Of a stretch of 64,000 bases of DNA, positions 17,153 through 27,226 are shown one piece after another. The notes below the pieces were generated by a model. That model saw only the letters and a program-made list of their open reading frames with translations, was not told the origin of the DNA and ran no database searches. A program made the position numbers and the translations under genes. The stretch is from UBA5072 sp963822145. Its GTDB lineage: Bacteria; Bacteroidota; Bacteroidia; Bacteroidales; UBA10428. How positions within the stretch are numbered: position 1 is the first letter of the stretch; every line of letters begins with the position of its first letter. The stretch is from assembly GCA_963822145.1 (NCBI GenBank), contig CAWGGG010000002.1:496001-560000 (forward strand), read 5' to 3'.

Positions 17153-19093
17153 TCAGATTGGGAAGGGCAACATTGTCTTTCCTGGTCTTGAGCGTAAATT
17201 TATGCAGTTTATAAGGGGGAAAAATCCACCGGGGCCAGGTGTACCTTCCATGTAATATACTTCTCCTTCGTTCCCGACCTGGAGATTAACGTATTGGCCG
17301 GCCGGTATGGGGAGCGCCAAAATTCGATTTTGTATGCCTTCAATATCAATGATAACTTTTTTCGTTTCATCCTTGTTTTCATCCGCCTTTTCCTTAGAGG
17401 ATTTTTTCACTTTTTCCTCAGGTTTTTGTGGTTCAGCGGGAGGCATGACTTTTTCTTCATCGCTTTCCTTTGCTAAAGGACTTATGGAATCTTTACTCAG
17501 CACTGTAATATAGAGGGAATTACTCATCCGCATATCCACGGTTGATAAATCGAACCAGTTACGCACCGGTCCGGCATCCGTAGATCCAAAAAAGTAAAGA
17601 TACTTTCCACTGTTATCGAATATGGGTTCAGTACAATCACTCAGGCCATCGGTAACAGGGAAGCTCTGATTCCTGTCAAGCGAATACAGGTATACCCGTT
17701 GAATATTTGTTTTGCTGATCATGGTATAAGCGATCCATTTCGAATCAGGCGACCATTTACCGATCATCAAATCAAAAAGATCGTGCATGATCTCGGTGTT
17801 GAATTTATTTATTATACCCGTTGACAGATCAATAATGTAGATGGAATAGGAATTATCAACATAACATATCTTCTTGCCATCGGGCGACCATACAGGTGTT
17901 CTGTAAAAACCCGCACCGCCCATTGTATAGTCTTTCAGCCGGTTATCCGGACCCCAGACCTGCAACTTGTACTCACCCGATTCGTCTGAAAACCATGCAA
18001 TCTGATCTCCCTTAGGGGACCATGCCGGGGAACGTTCATGGACCCCGGCAGATCCGGTAAGATTTCTCGGATCACCTTTCTCTGCAGGCACTGTCATTAT
18101 CTCACCCCTGAATTCAATCACAGACCTGGCACCTGTTGGAGAAATGTTATAATACCTGATATATTTATTGCCTTTCACATACCTTGGACGCAGGTTGGAC
18201 AGATCAGCAGGAACACTGATCTGAAGACGGTCAGTTCTGCCCTCACCGATGTCATAAACATGCAGGTAGCCGGCCTGCTCAAAGATTATTTTACCATTAC
18301 CCTGACTGGCTGATTGAACAGGAAAGTCGGTGAAGGATGTCAGCTGCTTAATTTCCCTTGTCTGAGAATTGAAACTAAACAGGTTGAATTCGCCATTGCG
18401 GTCGGAAAGAAAGTAAATATTGTCGTTGAACCACATGGGCAGGTAATCGTTGCACCAACCCTCTGGTTGCGGAATTTTTTCAACCGAAAGTAACGGAAAT
18501 TTGCATATCCAGATCGTTGAAACCCTTCCGCCACGATAGTTTTTCCATTGTTGCCATGCTGGATAAAGGGGATTATAGGCGATCGCACTCCCGTCAGGAG
18601 AATAAGAAGCATTTGTTGCAGATTGCAGGGGAATCCTTTCAGGAAATCCTCCGGTAACAGGGATTTTATAAAGTTGAGGCAGCGCATTGATGAAGGATTC
18701 CATGGAAGAGGTATAAAGAACGGAATGTCCATCAGAAGTAAATCCAATGGCGTAATCATCAGACGGATGCCAGGTAATTCTCTGGGGAATACCTCCTTCA
18801 ACAGGGATGGTATAAACGTCCCTGTTACCGTCATATTCGCCACTAAAGGCAATCGTTTTTCCATCCGGAGAAAAACAAGGCAACGATTCACTTCCTTCAT
18901 TGGATGTGAGCCTTGTTACGTGTTTTCCATCAAGATCCGCTACCCAGAGATCATTCGCATACAAAAACACAATATGGTCTTTAGAAATAGCAGGGCTAGT
19001 GATCATGCGTGATTCAGCTGTCCTGTCCTGGGCAAATGAAAACAACTGGAGTTGCATCATGAGGATACATGACACGAGGAGCTTGGTTTTCAT
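17153..19093 (-). CDS. Tricorn-like protease, N-terminal beta-propeller fragment
   Basis: 646 aa with signal peptide (MKTKLLVSCILMMQLQLFSFAQ). Two WD40-like PD40 propellers follow: repeated blades such as PCFSPDGKTIAFSG, PAWSPKGDQIAWFSD and PVWSPDGKKICYVD. These correspond to the propellers of tricorn-family periplasmic peptidases. A Lys/Glu-rich linker lies at ~560-585. The frame shifts after GTPGPGGFF at GGGGG 17215-17219 (plus strand): adding one G/C would continue as PPYKLHKFTLK into the middle fragment. The full restored gene would be about 15809-19093 (~1090 aa), close to family length. Confidence 0.82.
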   Translation of the reverse strand: MKTKLLVSCILMMQLQLFSFAQDRTAESRMITSPAISKDHIVFLYANDLWVADLDGKHVTRLTSNEGSESLPCFSPDGKTIAFSGEYDGNRDVYTIPVEGGIPQRITWHPSDDYAIGFTSDGHSVLYTSSMESFINALPQLYKIPVTGGFPERIPLQSATNASYSPDGSAIAYNPLYPAWQQWKNYRGGRVSTIWICKFPLLSVEKIPQPEGWCNDYLPMWFNDNIYFLSDRNGEFNLFSFNSQTREIKQLTSFTDFPVQSASQGNGKIIFEQAGYLHVYDIGEGRTDRLQISVPADLSNLRPRYVKGNKYIRYYNISPTGARSVIEFRGEIMTVPAEKGDPRNLTGSAGVHERSPAWSPKGDQIAWFSDESGEYKLQVWGPDNRLKDYTMGGAGFYRTPVWSPDGKKICYVDNSYSIYIIDLSTGIINKFNTEIMHDLFDLMIGKWSPDSKWIAYTMISKTNIQRVYLYSLDRNQSFPVTDGLSDCTEPIFDNSGKYLYFFGSTDAGPVRNWFDLSTVDMRMSNSLYITVLSKDSISPLAKESDEEKVMPPAEPQKPEEKVKKSSKEKADENKDETKKVIIDIEGIQNRILALPIPAGQYVNLQVGNEGEVYYMEGTPGPGGFFPLINCINLRSRPGKTMLPFPI

Positions 19094-19221
19094 AAGACAA
19101 AAAAGTTTAGATTGTGTATGATTTGGGAAAATAAAGCAGCTTTATAGGTAAAGCATTATTAAATGTATGATAAATCAAGTTGAAAATCAAGAGATAGGAT
19201 TAAAAAATCACCGCAGGATAC

Positions 19222-19917
19222 TCACCATCCGATGCCATAATCATCTTCATAGTTGCTCGCGCCACCCCAGAGACTGCCGTGTTCGTTGTCGATATAAATA
19301 GCGGTAACCGGACCGGAAGTACGGTCGGCAAAGCGCAGGATATACCCCATTTGCTTCAGCTCTTTCTGCGTCCATGCGGGCGTGTTGCTGTTGAGCAATA
19401 TCACACCGGGCCTGGGCCGGCGATCCTGGTCACCCAGTGAAAGATAGAATTGATACGTGTTGAAATTGGGCGCTTCGACGGCCTCCTGTACGTTCATTCC
19501 GAACTCGCTCATGTTCAAAAAGAACTGCAACAGGTTCTGCTCCTGTGTGTCGCCACCCTGCACGCTGAAACAATATAAGGGCATATTGTCTTTTAAAGCA
19601 AGGGTGGGTGTAAGGGTTACCCTTGGCCTCTTGCCGGGCGCCACCACATTGAAAGGATTAAGCGCCGAGTCGCATACAAAGCTTTGCATACGCTGACTCA
19701 TGCCTATCCCGGTTTTCCCTGCAATGCATGCAGGCAGCCAGCCGCCGCTCGGCGTTACGGACACCACCCAGCCCCGGGCATCTGCAGCCTGCACGGAGGT
19801 GGTGCCGGCCCAGACACTGGCCTGGTACTGATCGGTGATTGCCGGATCACTGTATAACTGTTGAGGTATTCCCCCACTGCTGTAAATACCGTTGATAGGG
19901 ATTTGTTTTGCCTTCAA
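19222..19917 (-). CDS. Gamma-glutamyltransferase, C-terminal (small chain) fragment
   Basis: 231-aa frame containing the autoprocessing site and small chain: AGTTSVQAADARGWVVSVTP (nucleophile Thr expected in the TTS), SGGW substrate loop, CFSVQGGDTQEQNLLQFF, and EAPNF. Family members are cleaved before the nucleophilic Thr to form a heterodimer. True homology begins around IPQQLYSDP; the first ~15 residues are out of frame. The upstream fragment (19847-21067) continues into it if one G is added to the C5 run at 19871-19875 (plus strand). Confidence 0.82.
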   Translation of the reverse strand: MKAKQIPINGIYSSGGIPQQLYSDPAITDQYQASVWAGTTSVQAADARGWVVSVTPSGGWLPACIAGKTGIGMSQRMQSFVCDSALNPFNVVAPGKRPRVTLTPTLALKDNMPLYCFSVQGGDTQEQNLLQFFLNMSEFGMNVQEAVEAPNFNTYQFYLSLGDQDRRPRPGVILLNSNTPAWTQKELKQMGYILRFADRTSGPVTAIYIDNEHGSLWGGASNYEDDYGIGW

Positions 19918-21067
19918 ACGGGTAGGGATCGCCAGGCTTTATACCGGGATTGTTTTCATCGGGATTGATCTGCGCGGCACGCTGCCTGGCATACTCTTTT
20001 GATAGTAAACCCTTAATGGGAATGTCCGGTGAAAAATAGGGATCGCCATAATAAAAATCACGATCCGCAAAAGCCATGCTCATTGCCTGGTAAAGGGTGT
20101 GTATATAGCGCGTTGAGTTATAGCCCATGCTTTTGAGATCGAAGTTTTCGAGTATGTTCAAGGCCTGCAGCATGACAGGGCCCTGGGTCCATTGCTGCAG
20201 TTTATACACATCAATGCCTTTGTAATTGATCCGGAGCGGTTCCTCAATCATCACTTTCCATTTCGACAGGTCCTCCATGGTGATCAGCCCGCCCTGTTCC
20301 TGGCAGCCACGGGTGAATTCCAGGGCGATATCACCTTTATAGAAACGGTCATATGCTGCATAGATCGCTTCTTTCCGGCTCCTGCCCTTTTTCAGCGCTT
20401 CCTGTTCCGCTTCCACCATTTTGGTGAGTGTTTCATGAAGGTCCCGCTGCCTGAAAATTTCTCCGGCCTCGGGGGTCTCTCTTTTCTCGCCCGGATGTGT
20501 AATAAACACTGCTTTTGAGTAAGGCCATTGCTTCAGTGAGTCGATATAGCGTTCCATGCTGCCGGCGGTTTGTGGTTCAATCGGGTAACCGTCCGACAAC
20601 TGAATAGCGGGTGCCAGCACCTCTTTCAGGCTCATCGTGCCATATTCTGCAAGCATCGTGCAGATGCCGCCGGGAGTACCCGGGGTAACGGCAGCAAGCG
20701 GGCCATACTCCGGCGGGTAGTTCATGCCTTTGTCCTTAAAGAATCTGGCAGTAGCACCGGTTGGCGCAACGCCGAGTGCATTGATGGCGATCACTTTCCT
20801 GGTCTCCGGATTATAAATAAGCGCCTGGGTTTCGCCACCCCAGCTCAGCACGTCCCACATGGTACAGGTGGCTGCGATCATGGCGCATGCAGCATCCACC
20901 GCATTGCCGCCTTTCTGAAAGATCATCGCGCCTGCTGTTGCCGCCAGGGGTTTGCCGGTAACGGCAATCCAGTTTTTGCCATAAATGATCGGTTTTTGCG
21001 TTGGCTGCGCTATGCTTAACTGTAATGATATCGCAAACAAGATTGTTGCGCTGATCCTGTATCTCAT
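19847..21067 (-). CDS. Gamma-glutamyltransferase, N-terminal (large chain) fragment
   Basis: 406 aa with signal peptide (ATILFAISLQLSIAQ). Large-chain features: AGAMIFQKGGNAVDAACA, LNALGVAP-type segment, VTPGTPGGICTML, AYDRFYKGDIALEF, and AMSMAFADRDFYYGDP. The frame ends at an out-of-frame stop 30 codons after NPGIKPGDPYPFEGK, just before the processing site, owing to the frameshift at 19871-19875. The restored gene (19222-21067, ~615 aa) would be a periplasmic enzyme hydrolysing gamma-glutamyl bonds such as glutathione. It lies 128 bp upstream of the tricorn-like gene, on the same strand. Confidence 0.85.
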   Translation of the reverse strand: MRYRISATILFAISLQLSIAQPTQKPIIYGKNWIAVTGKPLAATAGAMIFQKGGNAVDAACAMIAATCTMWDVLSWGGETQALIYNPETRKVIAINALGVAPTGATARFFKDKGMNYPPEYGPLAAVTPGTPGGICTMLAEYGTMSLKEVLAPAIQLSDGYPIEPQTAGSMERYIDSLKQWPYSKAVFITHPGEKRETPEAGEIFRQRDLHETLTKMVEAEQEALKKGRSRKEAIYAAYDRFYKGDIALEFTRGCQEQGGLITMEDLSKWKVMIEEPLRINYKGIDVYKLQQWTQGPVMLQALNILENFDLKSMGYNSTRYIHTLYQAMSMAFADRDFYYGDPYFSPDIPIKGLLSKEYARQRAAQINPDENNPGIKPGDPYPFEGKTNPYQRYLQQWGNTSTVIQ

Positions 21068-21125
21068 ATTCGCAAGATTATGCTCGTGTTTCTTTCAAGA
21101 TACTTTTTGGACAACAGTCTAATAA

Positions 21126-21326
21126 TCAAACCTTCCGTAACACTTTCTGCAATTCCTGGATTTCATTGGACAGGTTGCTCAGCAGGCGGTGATTCAAATC
21201 CGTAAACCGTGCCGTGACATACTGACTGTATACATCCATATTTTCCTCAATATTTTTTATACCTGTGTCCCTGATGAAATCATCCCGGAATTCATTAAAT
21301 CTGCTGGGAGCTCCGATAAATGCCAT
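21126..21326 (-). CDS. Small hypothetical protein, helical
   Basis: 66 aa, ATG start, no signal peptide. Sequence is rich in charged residues and predicted helical, with a heptad-like C-terminus (LSNEIQELQKVLRKV). It lies on the same strand 58 bp upstream of the gamma-glutamyltransferase start. No family recognised. Codon content is plausible, but the length is too small for certainty. Confidence 0.4.
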   Translation of the reverse strand: MAFIGAPSRFNEFRDDFIRDTGIKNIEENMDVYSQYVTARFTDLNHRLLSNLSNEIQELQKVLRKV

Positions 21327-21465
21327 GATCGTATCTTTTTGAGTGAATTACTGATTTGTGAAATCATGTAAAAGATACTTAAATTAATCCAATCAGAAAA
21401 CTAATGGGTGGACAATATTTTGAAAGCCCAAGCGGTTCAGGGCGTGCATAGCCTGATCATCCCAA

Positions 21466-23658
21466 TTATTCTCCGGCAGCGGTAAAATAAATGCTGAAGG
21501 AGGGATTAATTTCAATCAGTTTTATTGTATCCGGTTTATTTTCGAAAATATTGAAACGTTCAACCGGAACCGCTTTATCTACATGAAGGTAACTCTTCAG
21601 GAATCTTGTCTGTAAGGACTTTAATGAATCAAGTGAGGCATTAAGCTTAACAGTCCCTACATAATTCCTGCACAGCGTTTTAAGGTCAGCAGAATCCTGA
21701 GCTGAGGCCTCAGGCAGCTTTTCCTTCAGATACTTAATCAGTATGCTGTCTGCCACATTGGTGACAGTACCAACTATGCCCTTCCTGTTTTTGGTATAAT
21801 CTGCCATCGCCATTATATAAGCCATTGTATCAATGGCCTTTATCCTGTCGAGGCAATAGTAAAAATCAATATTCAGTTCCGGTTTCTCGGTAAGGATTTC
21901 AACTATGACGTCCAAGGTTTTAAGACTGTTTTCATCGGGCGATGGATCTGTCAGGCCGAGTTGTATTTTCTTCAACGATTCCGGATCTACCTTAAACAGG
22001 TCTGCGAGCAAATTATAGGGAGAGGTCGCAGCTTTGATAAACAGGTTTCCGATGGCACGGAATATTATTTTACGGATGTTTCCTACCCTTACATCTTCGC
22101 CCTTCATTTCCACCGGCGCATTCAAATCGATGATCCCATCCTTGTCTGACATTACTCCCAGGGCCAGGCGAAGTGGTATATTATATTCGGTTTTTCCCTC
22201 CGTCTTTTTGTCAAGTGCAAATTTGCGGAAGTAGAGACTATTGTCGCTCACAAGATATTCATTTCGAAGCTTATTCTCAGTGCTGAAATTCATCCTTCCG
22301 CCTATGACAGGGTATCCGAAATAATGTTTGAAGTAGGCATCCACATCTCTCATCACGAACTGACTTATGGAGACGGACATATCCAGATAATTTACGTCTT
22401 TTGGATTCATTGATGCATCTGCCGTAAAATTTCCGGTACCATTCAGCACTGCGGACATCATAACATTTATATTACCGGGCAGTTTACTGTCGGGAGTGCT
22501 TGTTATCTGTATTTTGTCAATTGTATAATCGAAGGGATAACGTAGGGTTATATCCGAAAGTACAATTTTTCCGTCGGTAATCTCCAACTGTGAGAATGCT
22601 AATGGACTTCTATCCTCATCAGTTACCGTGTCAGCTTCCTGATGAAGCGTATCTGACTGCTCAACATCAGATGGTTTCATTAAGGCAAGCCAGTTATTTG
22701 TAGAGTCAATCCTCTCAACAAGGATATAAGGCCTTGTTAATTTTATAGAATTTATGCTGATCCTGTTCCTGTCAGGCTGTAAGGTATCAATATCCAATGT
22801 AAGGTCATCAAACGAGAATATCGTTCTTTTCAAAGTGTCCTGTAACTGAAAGTTAAAAATACGATTAATCCCCTGAAAAGAAAGTCTCATGATGCTTCTC
22901 ATGTCTCCCTTAATCAGTATATCGTTAGAGAGGTATCCGTTCAGGGCGGATATATACATTGTATTCTCCACGTACGGCTCAATGATGTCAAGGTTCAGGC
23001 TGTCGAGTTTCAGTTTGACGGTATAGGTACTATCAGCGAGGTTAATTGCAAGATTTGAATAGAGGCGTCCGCCATCGGTAAATCTGAAATCTACTCCCAG
23101 GTTGGTAGAGTCGCTGTTCCATGTAAAACCCGGAATCTCAAGGTCCACCCTGTTCATGGAGATGGAATGTTTGAGAACCTGATCAGTATATTTTACATAG
23201 CCCTTTTTGATACTGATATTGTTAATAAAGTATTTTAAGACCTTTTCAGGGACAGCATCCTGTTCTGTTTCTATAGTGTCGGCAACCAACAGGTCGGAGA
23301 AGTTAAAAATAATGCCATCCTGCAGGACCTGTACATAGGGTTCATCGAGGATGATATATTTTATAAAAATCTCATTTTTAAAAAACGGAAGGTAATTGAG
23401 GTTTACTTTCAGTTGTTTGAAGCTCAGAAAGACACTGTCTGAATTCAATTCATAAAGCCTGAGGTTTTTAATGCGGAATGTTCCCGTAAAATAATTCAGC
23501 CGTATCTTATCAATTTCCAGGTTACGACCGATAAGTTCAGCGCTGTTTTTAACAATATACCAGCGGGCAATACGAGGGGCGGCAAAGAGCAAGACAGCTA
23601 TAAACAGGCTTATTCCAATGGCAGCTTTGTGCCATTTTTTAACACGGAGGTCTTTCAT
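21466..23658 (-). CDS. AsmA-like / DUF748 envelope protein
   Basis: 730 aa. A short cytoplasmic head is followed by one transmembrane helix at ~12-30 (AAIGISLFIAVLLFAAPRIA). A long beta-rich periplasmic region follows with DUF748 features: GRNLEIDKIRLNYFTGTFRI, repeated strands such as VNLNYLPFF, and FGYPVIGGRMNF. AsmA-superfamily proteins are proposed to bridge the periplasm in lipid transport or to influence outer-membrane biogenesis. The terminal segment after ~600 (LKTLDVIVEILTEKPELNID) resembles the usual DUF748 C-terminus. Confidence 0.82.
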   Translation of the reverse strand: MKDLRVKKWHKAAIGISLFIAVLLFAAPRIARWYIVKNSAELIGRNLEIDKIRLNYFTGTFRIKNLRLYELNSDSVFLSFKQLKVNLNYLPFFKNEIFIKYIILDEPYVQVLQDGIIFNFSDLLVADTIETEQDAVPEKVLKYFINNISIKKGYVKYTDQVLKHSISMNRVDLEIPGFTWNSDSTNLGVDFRFTDGGRLYSNLAINLADSTYTVKLKLDSLNLDIIEPYVENTMYISALNGYLSNDILIKGDMRSIMRLSFQGINRIFNFQLQDTLKRTIFSFDDLTLDIDTLQPDRNRISINSIKLTRPYILVERIDSTNNWLALMKPSDVEQSDTLHQEADTVTDEDRSPLAFSQLEITDGKIVLSDITLRYPFDYTIDKIQITSTPDSKLPGNINVMMSAVLNGTGNFTADASMNPKDVNYLDMSVSISQFVMRDVDAYFKHYFGYPVIGGRMNFSTENKLRNEYLVSDNSLYFRKFALDKKTEGKTEYNIPLRLALGVMSDKDGIIDLNAPVEMKGEDVRVGNIRKIIFRAIGNLFIKAATSPYNLLADLFKVDPESLKKIQLGLTDPSPDENSLKTLDVIVEILTEKPELNIDFYYCLDRIKAIDTMAYIMAMADYTKNRKGIVGTVTNVADSILIKYLKEKLPEASAQDSADLKTLCRNYVGTVKLNASLDSLKSLQTRFLKSYLHVDKAVPVERFNIFENKPDTIKLIEINPSFSIYFTAAGE

Positions 23659-23893
23659 TTTAACTGTTATGTTATTATTCTTCTTCGATCTGTACTACCT
23701 CATACATGCTTTTTCCATCCATTAACATCGCTCATCTTTCCAAGGATGAACACAGCCACTGAATCAATTTTTGCTGTCTGGGCAAATAGACCAGTGAAAA
23801 GCGATATACATACTCTTCCGATAATTAATCTTTTCATTTAAAGTAATTTAATGTATTAATAATATCATCATTTTATCAGGCATACAAAAGAGT

Positions 23894-24841
23894 TTACAGT
23901 TTTTTCAGGTTCGCATAGGTGAAAATAATACTCAATCTGAACATTGTCCCTTTGGCATCATTGGCGCTTAGAAACACTCCTCCGTAATCAGCCGCAATTC
24001 CCAGGGGAGGTAACACCTGGTATCCAACACCAAGACCACCTCCCAGGATGGTGATCTTGTTATCATCTTTCACATCATCTGCCGAGGTTTCGCCTCCGTA
24101 CTGGAAGCGCAGGTTGGCCGCCGCCCAAAGTTTGGGAGTGAAATTGTGCGACAGGTGATTTTCAACAATGAACAACGGGGTCTGTTCTACTTTATCGGCC
24201 GATGAGGTCCTGGCCGGATCATTGTTGTCACCGAAAATCTGTAAGGAGGGGGCGACCTCAAGCCATGTGGCCCTGGCTCTGTTCTTGTTCAGGGGAATAG
24301 CCATAGGCAATCCAAACTGGAAAGTAAACCTGTTGGTCCCCAGGTTAAAAAGTTCATCTGATGAGTATGTACCGGAGTACCATAGTCTTACATCAGCAAA
24401 AATTGAGAAACGCATCGGACTTGCAGCAAACTCTTTCACGTTCATTGCCGGCGCTCCTTTCAGTCCGATTTTAAATCCCACCATTCCATCGGAAAAGCCA
24501 TTGGCCGATAGTTCATTTACCGGAACGGGGCCTATCGGAGGGCCGGTCATTGCTTTTGCAGTGGCAGTCCCGGGGTTCATCATAACGTAGGCCTGAGCAA
24601 TATGATTCCCGATAGAAAGGGTGTGGAACAGGATGATAGGAAAAACATCAACATGGATCTCTGCTCCAGGTATCAGCGCGTTACCAGCAGGGATCAGGTT
24701 CTGATCCAGATTCAGCCATTTGGCATTAAGGCCGGTCACTCCTTTCGGAGCCAAGAGGTAGGCTCTGGGACCATCGCCCTGTGCATGTAAAGTTAACAAT
24801 ACCAACAGGCAGGCAATGGTTAAAAGAAACCTGTATTTCAT
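23894..24841 (-). CDS. Outer-membrane beta-barrel, phenol-degradation MetA-like transporter
   Basis: 315 aa with signal peptide (LLTIACLLVLLTLHAQ). Start of mature region GPRAYLLAPKGVTGLNAKWL, NSFSDGMVGFKIGL-like strands and a C-terminal FTYANLKKL. This pattern fits the MetA-pathway phenol-degradation family of outer-membrane proteins (PF13557-like), thought to move hydrophobic aromatics. It lies 10 bp after the first arylsulfatase stop codon, so it is likely the last gene of the sulfatase operon and may handle a sulfated aromatic ligand. Confidence 0.75.
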   Translation of the reverse strand: MKYRFLLTIACLLVLLTLHAQGDGPRAYLLAPKGVTGLNAKWLNLDQNLIPAGNALIPGAEIHVDVFPIILFHTLSIGNHIAQAYVMMNPGTATAKAMTGPPIGPVPVNELSANGFSDGMVGFKIGLKGAPAMNVKEFAASPMRFSIFADVRLWYSGTYSSDELFNLGTNRFTFQFGLPMAIPLNKNRARATWLEVAPSLQIFGDNNDPARTSSADKVEQTPLFIVENHLSHNFTPKLWAAANLRFQYGGETSADDVKDDNKITILGGGLGVGYQVLPPLGIAADYGGVFLSANDAKGTMFRLSIIFTYANLKKL

Positions 24842-24851
24842 TTAGGTTTGT

Positions 24852-27206
24852 TTATTTTAATTGTATAGTTACTTTTTTGATCTCCCCGGTATAGGTGAAC
24901 GGTATTTTGTATTGGTGGCTCACCGGTGAGCCTATATTTTGTCCTACCACAAGCCCGTAACCCATTACACTGCTGTACTGCCCGGCCATCATTACATCCT
25001 TAACAGTGCCTGTTAACTTGTCATCAATATACAAATCAACATTCCCTTTATAGAAATCAGGCTTTTCCGACTTCTCTGCCATTGTATAGTGAACGGTAAA
25101 TTTGTGATCCCCGGCGGGTACTGTTTTATCTGATGAAACTTCATATTCCCGGATCTTCACATAATTGTGGACATAATGCAATTTGCCCCCCTTAATAAAA
25201 AGCGACCAACCGCCGAATTCTGTTCCACATGATACCAGAACACCCTCAGCTCCTTTTACAGGGACATTGGCATAGGCAGTTATTGTATGGCTCTGTTTCA
25301 TCAGTGATGGCATCGCCAGCGGGTGAACAACGGAGGTCCCGGGATAATAGGTATAAATGTCTTTTGCAACGGATGCCACCGGCCGCGATGTATCGGCTGT
25401 TCTTTCATATCGGCGGTCATCCAATGGCAATACATTATATTTCTTTGCCTCTTCCCACCATAAACTGATAAGTTCTTTCAGCTTCCCTGGATCCGAAGCG
25501 GAGAGGTCATTTGACTCGGTGAAGTCCTCATTTGTATTATACAGCTCCCATTTTTCCTTATTATAGTCAGCACCTTTCTCATGCCAGGTAACAGCCTTCC
25601 AACCGCCTGCCCAGATTGCCCTGCTACCAAGCATCTCGTAATACTGGACCTTTTTTGCAGTCGGAGCTTTGGCATCATTAAAGCTGTAAAGCATGCTTAC
25701 CCCAGCAATTGGTTGCTGAGCAATGCCATTGACCATTGTCGGAGCTGGCAAATGTGTTGCCTCCAGAATAGTAGGAACTATATCAACTACGTGGTGATAC
25801 TGGGTGCGTTTAGTACCGGATTCCTTTATACCCGCGGGCCAACTTATAATCAGTGGATCAGTATTACCTCCTGCATGAGTGTCCTGCTTCCATCGTTTCA
25901 GAGGAGCATTTCCAGCCATTGACCAACCTGTGGGGTAATGCGGATCTGTATCTGCACTGCCAAGTTCGTCAAGTATTTTTAGCATTTCCTCCACGGTATC
26001 GGGATTATAATTGCGGTACCGGTCGGTATTGGAGGTGCCGTGCTGACCGCCCTCCTGGGAAGCACCATTATCCGAGACAAGAATAATCATGGTATTTTCC
26101 CTAATACCCATATCGTCCAACGCTTTAATCAGACGGCCAATTTGTTCATCGGTATAATCGAGAAATCCGGCAAACAATTCCTGCAGGCGGACATATACAT
26201 TCTTCTGATCATCATTTAGTGTATTCCAGGTTTTTACTCCAGGGTTGGGGGGCGGAAGAACTGCATTCGGGGGTATAACACCCATGTCTTTCTGGCGCTC
26301 AAAGGTTTCAGCTCGAACAACATCCCATCCCTTGTCAAACCGGCCTTTGTATTTTTCAATATACCCTTTTGGGGCATGAAGCGGTGCATGGTTTGCGCCA
26401 TAAGCGAGGTAGGTGAAAAACGGTCTTCCTGTGTTGGCCTGCTGTTGGTCGCGGATGTATGAAATTGTCTTATCAGTAAGATCTTCTGACAGGTGATACC
26501 CAACTTCTGAAGGAATTTTTATGAATTGATTATCCTGAACAAGCAATGGAGCCCATTGATCGGTTTCCCCGCCAATGAATCCGTAGAATTTCTCAAAGCC
26601 CATTCCCAACGGCCATCTGTCGAACGGACCCGCAGCTGTGTAAGCTGTATAGGGGGTCAGATGCCATTTTCCGAGGGCCATAGTATTATACCCGTTAAGT
26701 TTAAGAATTTCAGGGATCATAGCAGCGCTTTTTGGGATTGATCCGAAATTACCCGGGTATCCGGTAGCTGCCTCCGTAATGGCTGCCAATCCTATGGAAT
26801 GATGGTTCCGGCCTGTAAGCAAAGCACCTCTTGTAGGGGAACATAAAGCAGTAGTATGGAAGTTGGTGTACATCAATCCTGAACGGGCCAATGCATCAAT
26901 ATTTGGTGTTTCAATAGGTCCACCATAGCAGCCCAGCTGTCCATAGCCCACATCATCAAGAACGATCATCAATATATTAGGAGCGCCTTTCGGGGCCTGA
27001 ACAGCCTTGACGGGATTCCAATCAGGTTGGGAAGTAATGTAAAGGCTGTCAATTGTTCCCCTGAATTCAGGGACCGGTAACGGAAGAATAGTGCGATCTT
27101 CATTGCCATATTCCTGCCGGGAAGCATGATGTTCCAATTTCCCTTGATTGCAACTCCCCAGAAGAATGACCGACATGCCAAAAAGACTGATGCTTTCAGT
27201 TTTCAT
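24852..27206 (-). CDS. Arylsulfatase lipoprotein
   Basis: The frame opens at 27245 but the start is put at 27206, where a lipoprotein signal begins (SVILLGSC, lipobox Cys19). 784 aa. The sulfatase signature LCSPTRGALLTGRNH carries Cys122, the residue converted to formylglycine. The metal-site segment NILMIVLDDVGYGQLG and the second signature GKWHLTPY are present, as is a C-terminal beta domain. Length and order match the long bacterial arylsulfatases (AtsA-like). No maturase is in view; activation must be supplied from elsewhere. Confidence 0.92.
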   Translation of the reverse strand: MKTESISLFGMSVILLGSCNQGKLEHHASRQEYGNEDRTILPLPVPEFRGTIDSLYITSQPDWNPVKAVQAPKGAPNILMIVLDDVGYGQLGCYGGPIETPNIDALARSGLMYTNFHTTALCSPTRGALLTGRNHHSIGLAAITEAATGYPGNFGSIPKSAAMIPEILKLNGYNTMALGKWHLTPYTAYTAAGPFDRWPLGMGFEKFYGFIGGETDQWAPLLVQDNQFIKIPSEVGYHLSEDLTDKTISYIRDQQQANTGRPFFTYLAYGANHAPLHAPKGYIEKYKGRFDKGWDVVRAETFERQKDMGVIPPNAVLPPPNPGVKTWNTLNDDQKNVYVRLQELFAGFLDYTDEQIGRLIKALDDMGIRENTMIILVSDNGASQEGGQHGTSNTDRYRNYNPDTVEEMLKILDELGSADTDPHYPTGWSMAGNAPLKRWKQDTHAGGNTDPLIISWPAGIKESGTKRTQYHHVVDIVPTILEATHLPAPTMVNGIAQQPIAGVSMLYSFNDAKAPTAKKVQYYEMLGSRAIWAGGWKAVTWHEKGADYNKEKWELYNTNEDFTESNDLSASDPGKLKELISLWWEEAKKYNVLPLDDRRYERTADTSRPVASVAKDIYTYYPGTSVVHPLAMPSLMKQSHTITAYANVPVKGAEGVLVSCGTEFGGWSLFIKGGKLHYVHNYVKIREYEVSSDKTVPAGDHKFTVHYTMAEKSEKPDFYKGNVDLYIDDKLTGTVKDVMMAGQYSSVMGYGLVVGQNIGSPVSHQYKIPFTYTGEIKKVTIQLK

Positions 27207-27226
27207 AGGAATGGATGTTAATATTA

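Noticed and set aside
16335..17225. Programmed ribosomal frameshifting in the tricorn-like gene
   Set aside because: Two shifts in opposite directions in one gene, plus similar ones in two other genes, do not fit programmed shifting; no slippery heptamer with a downstream structure was seen.
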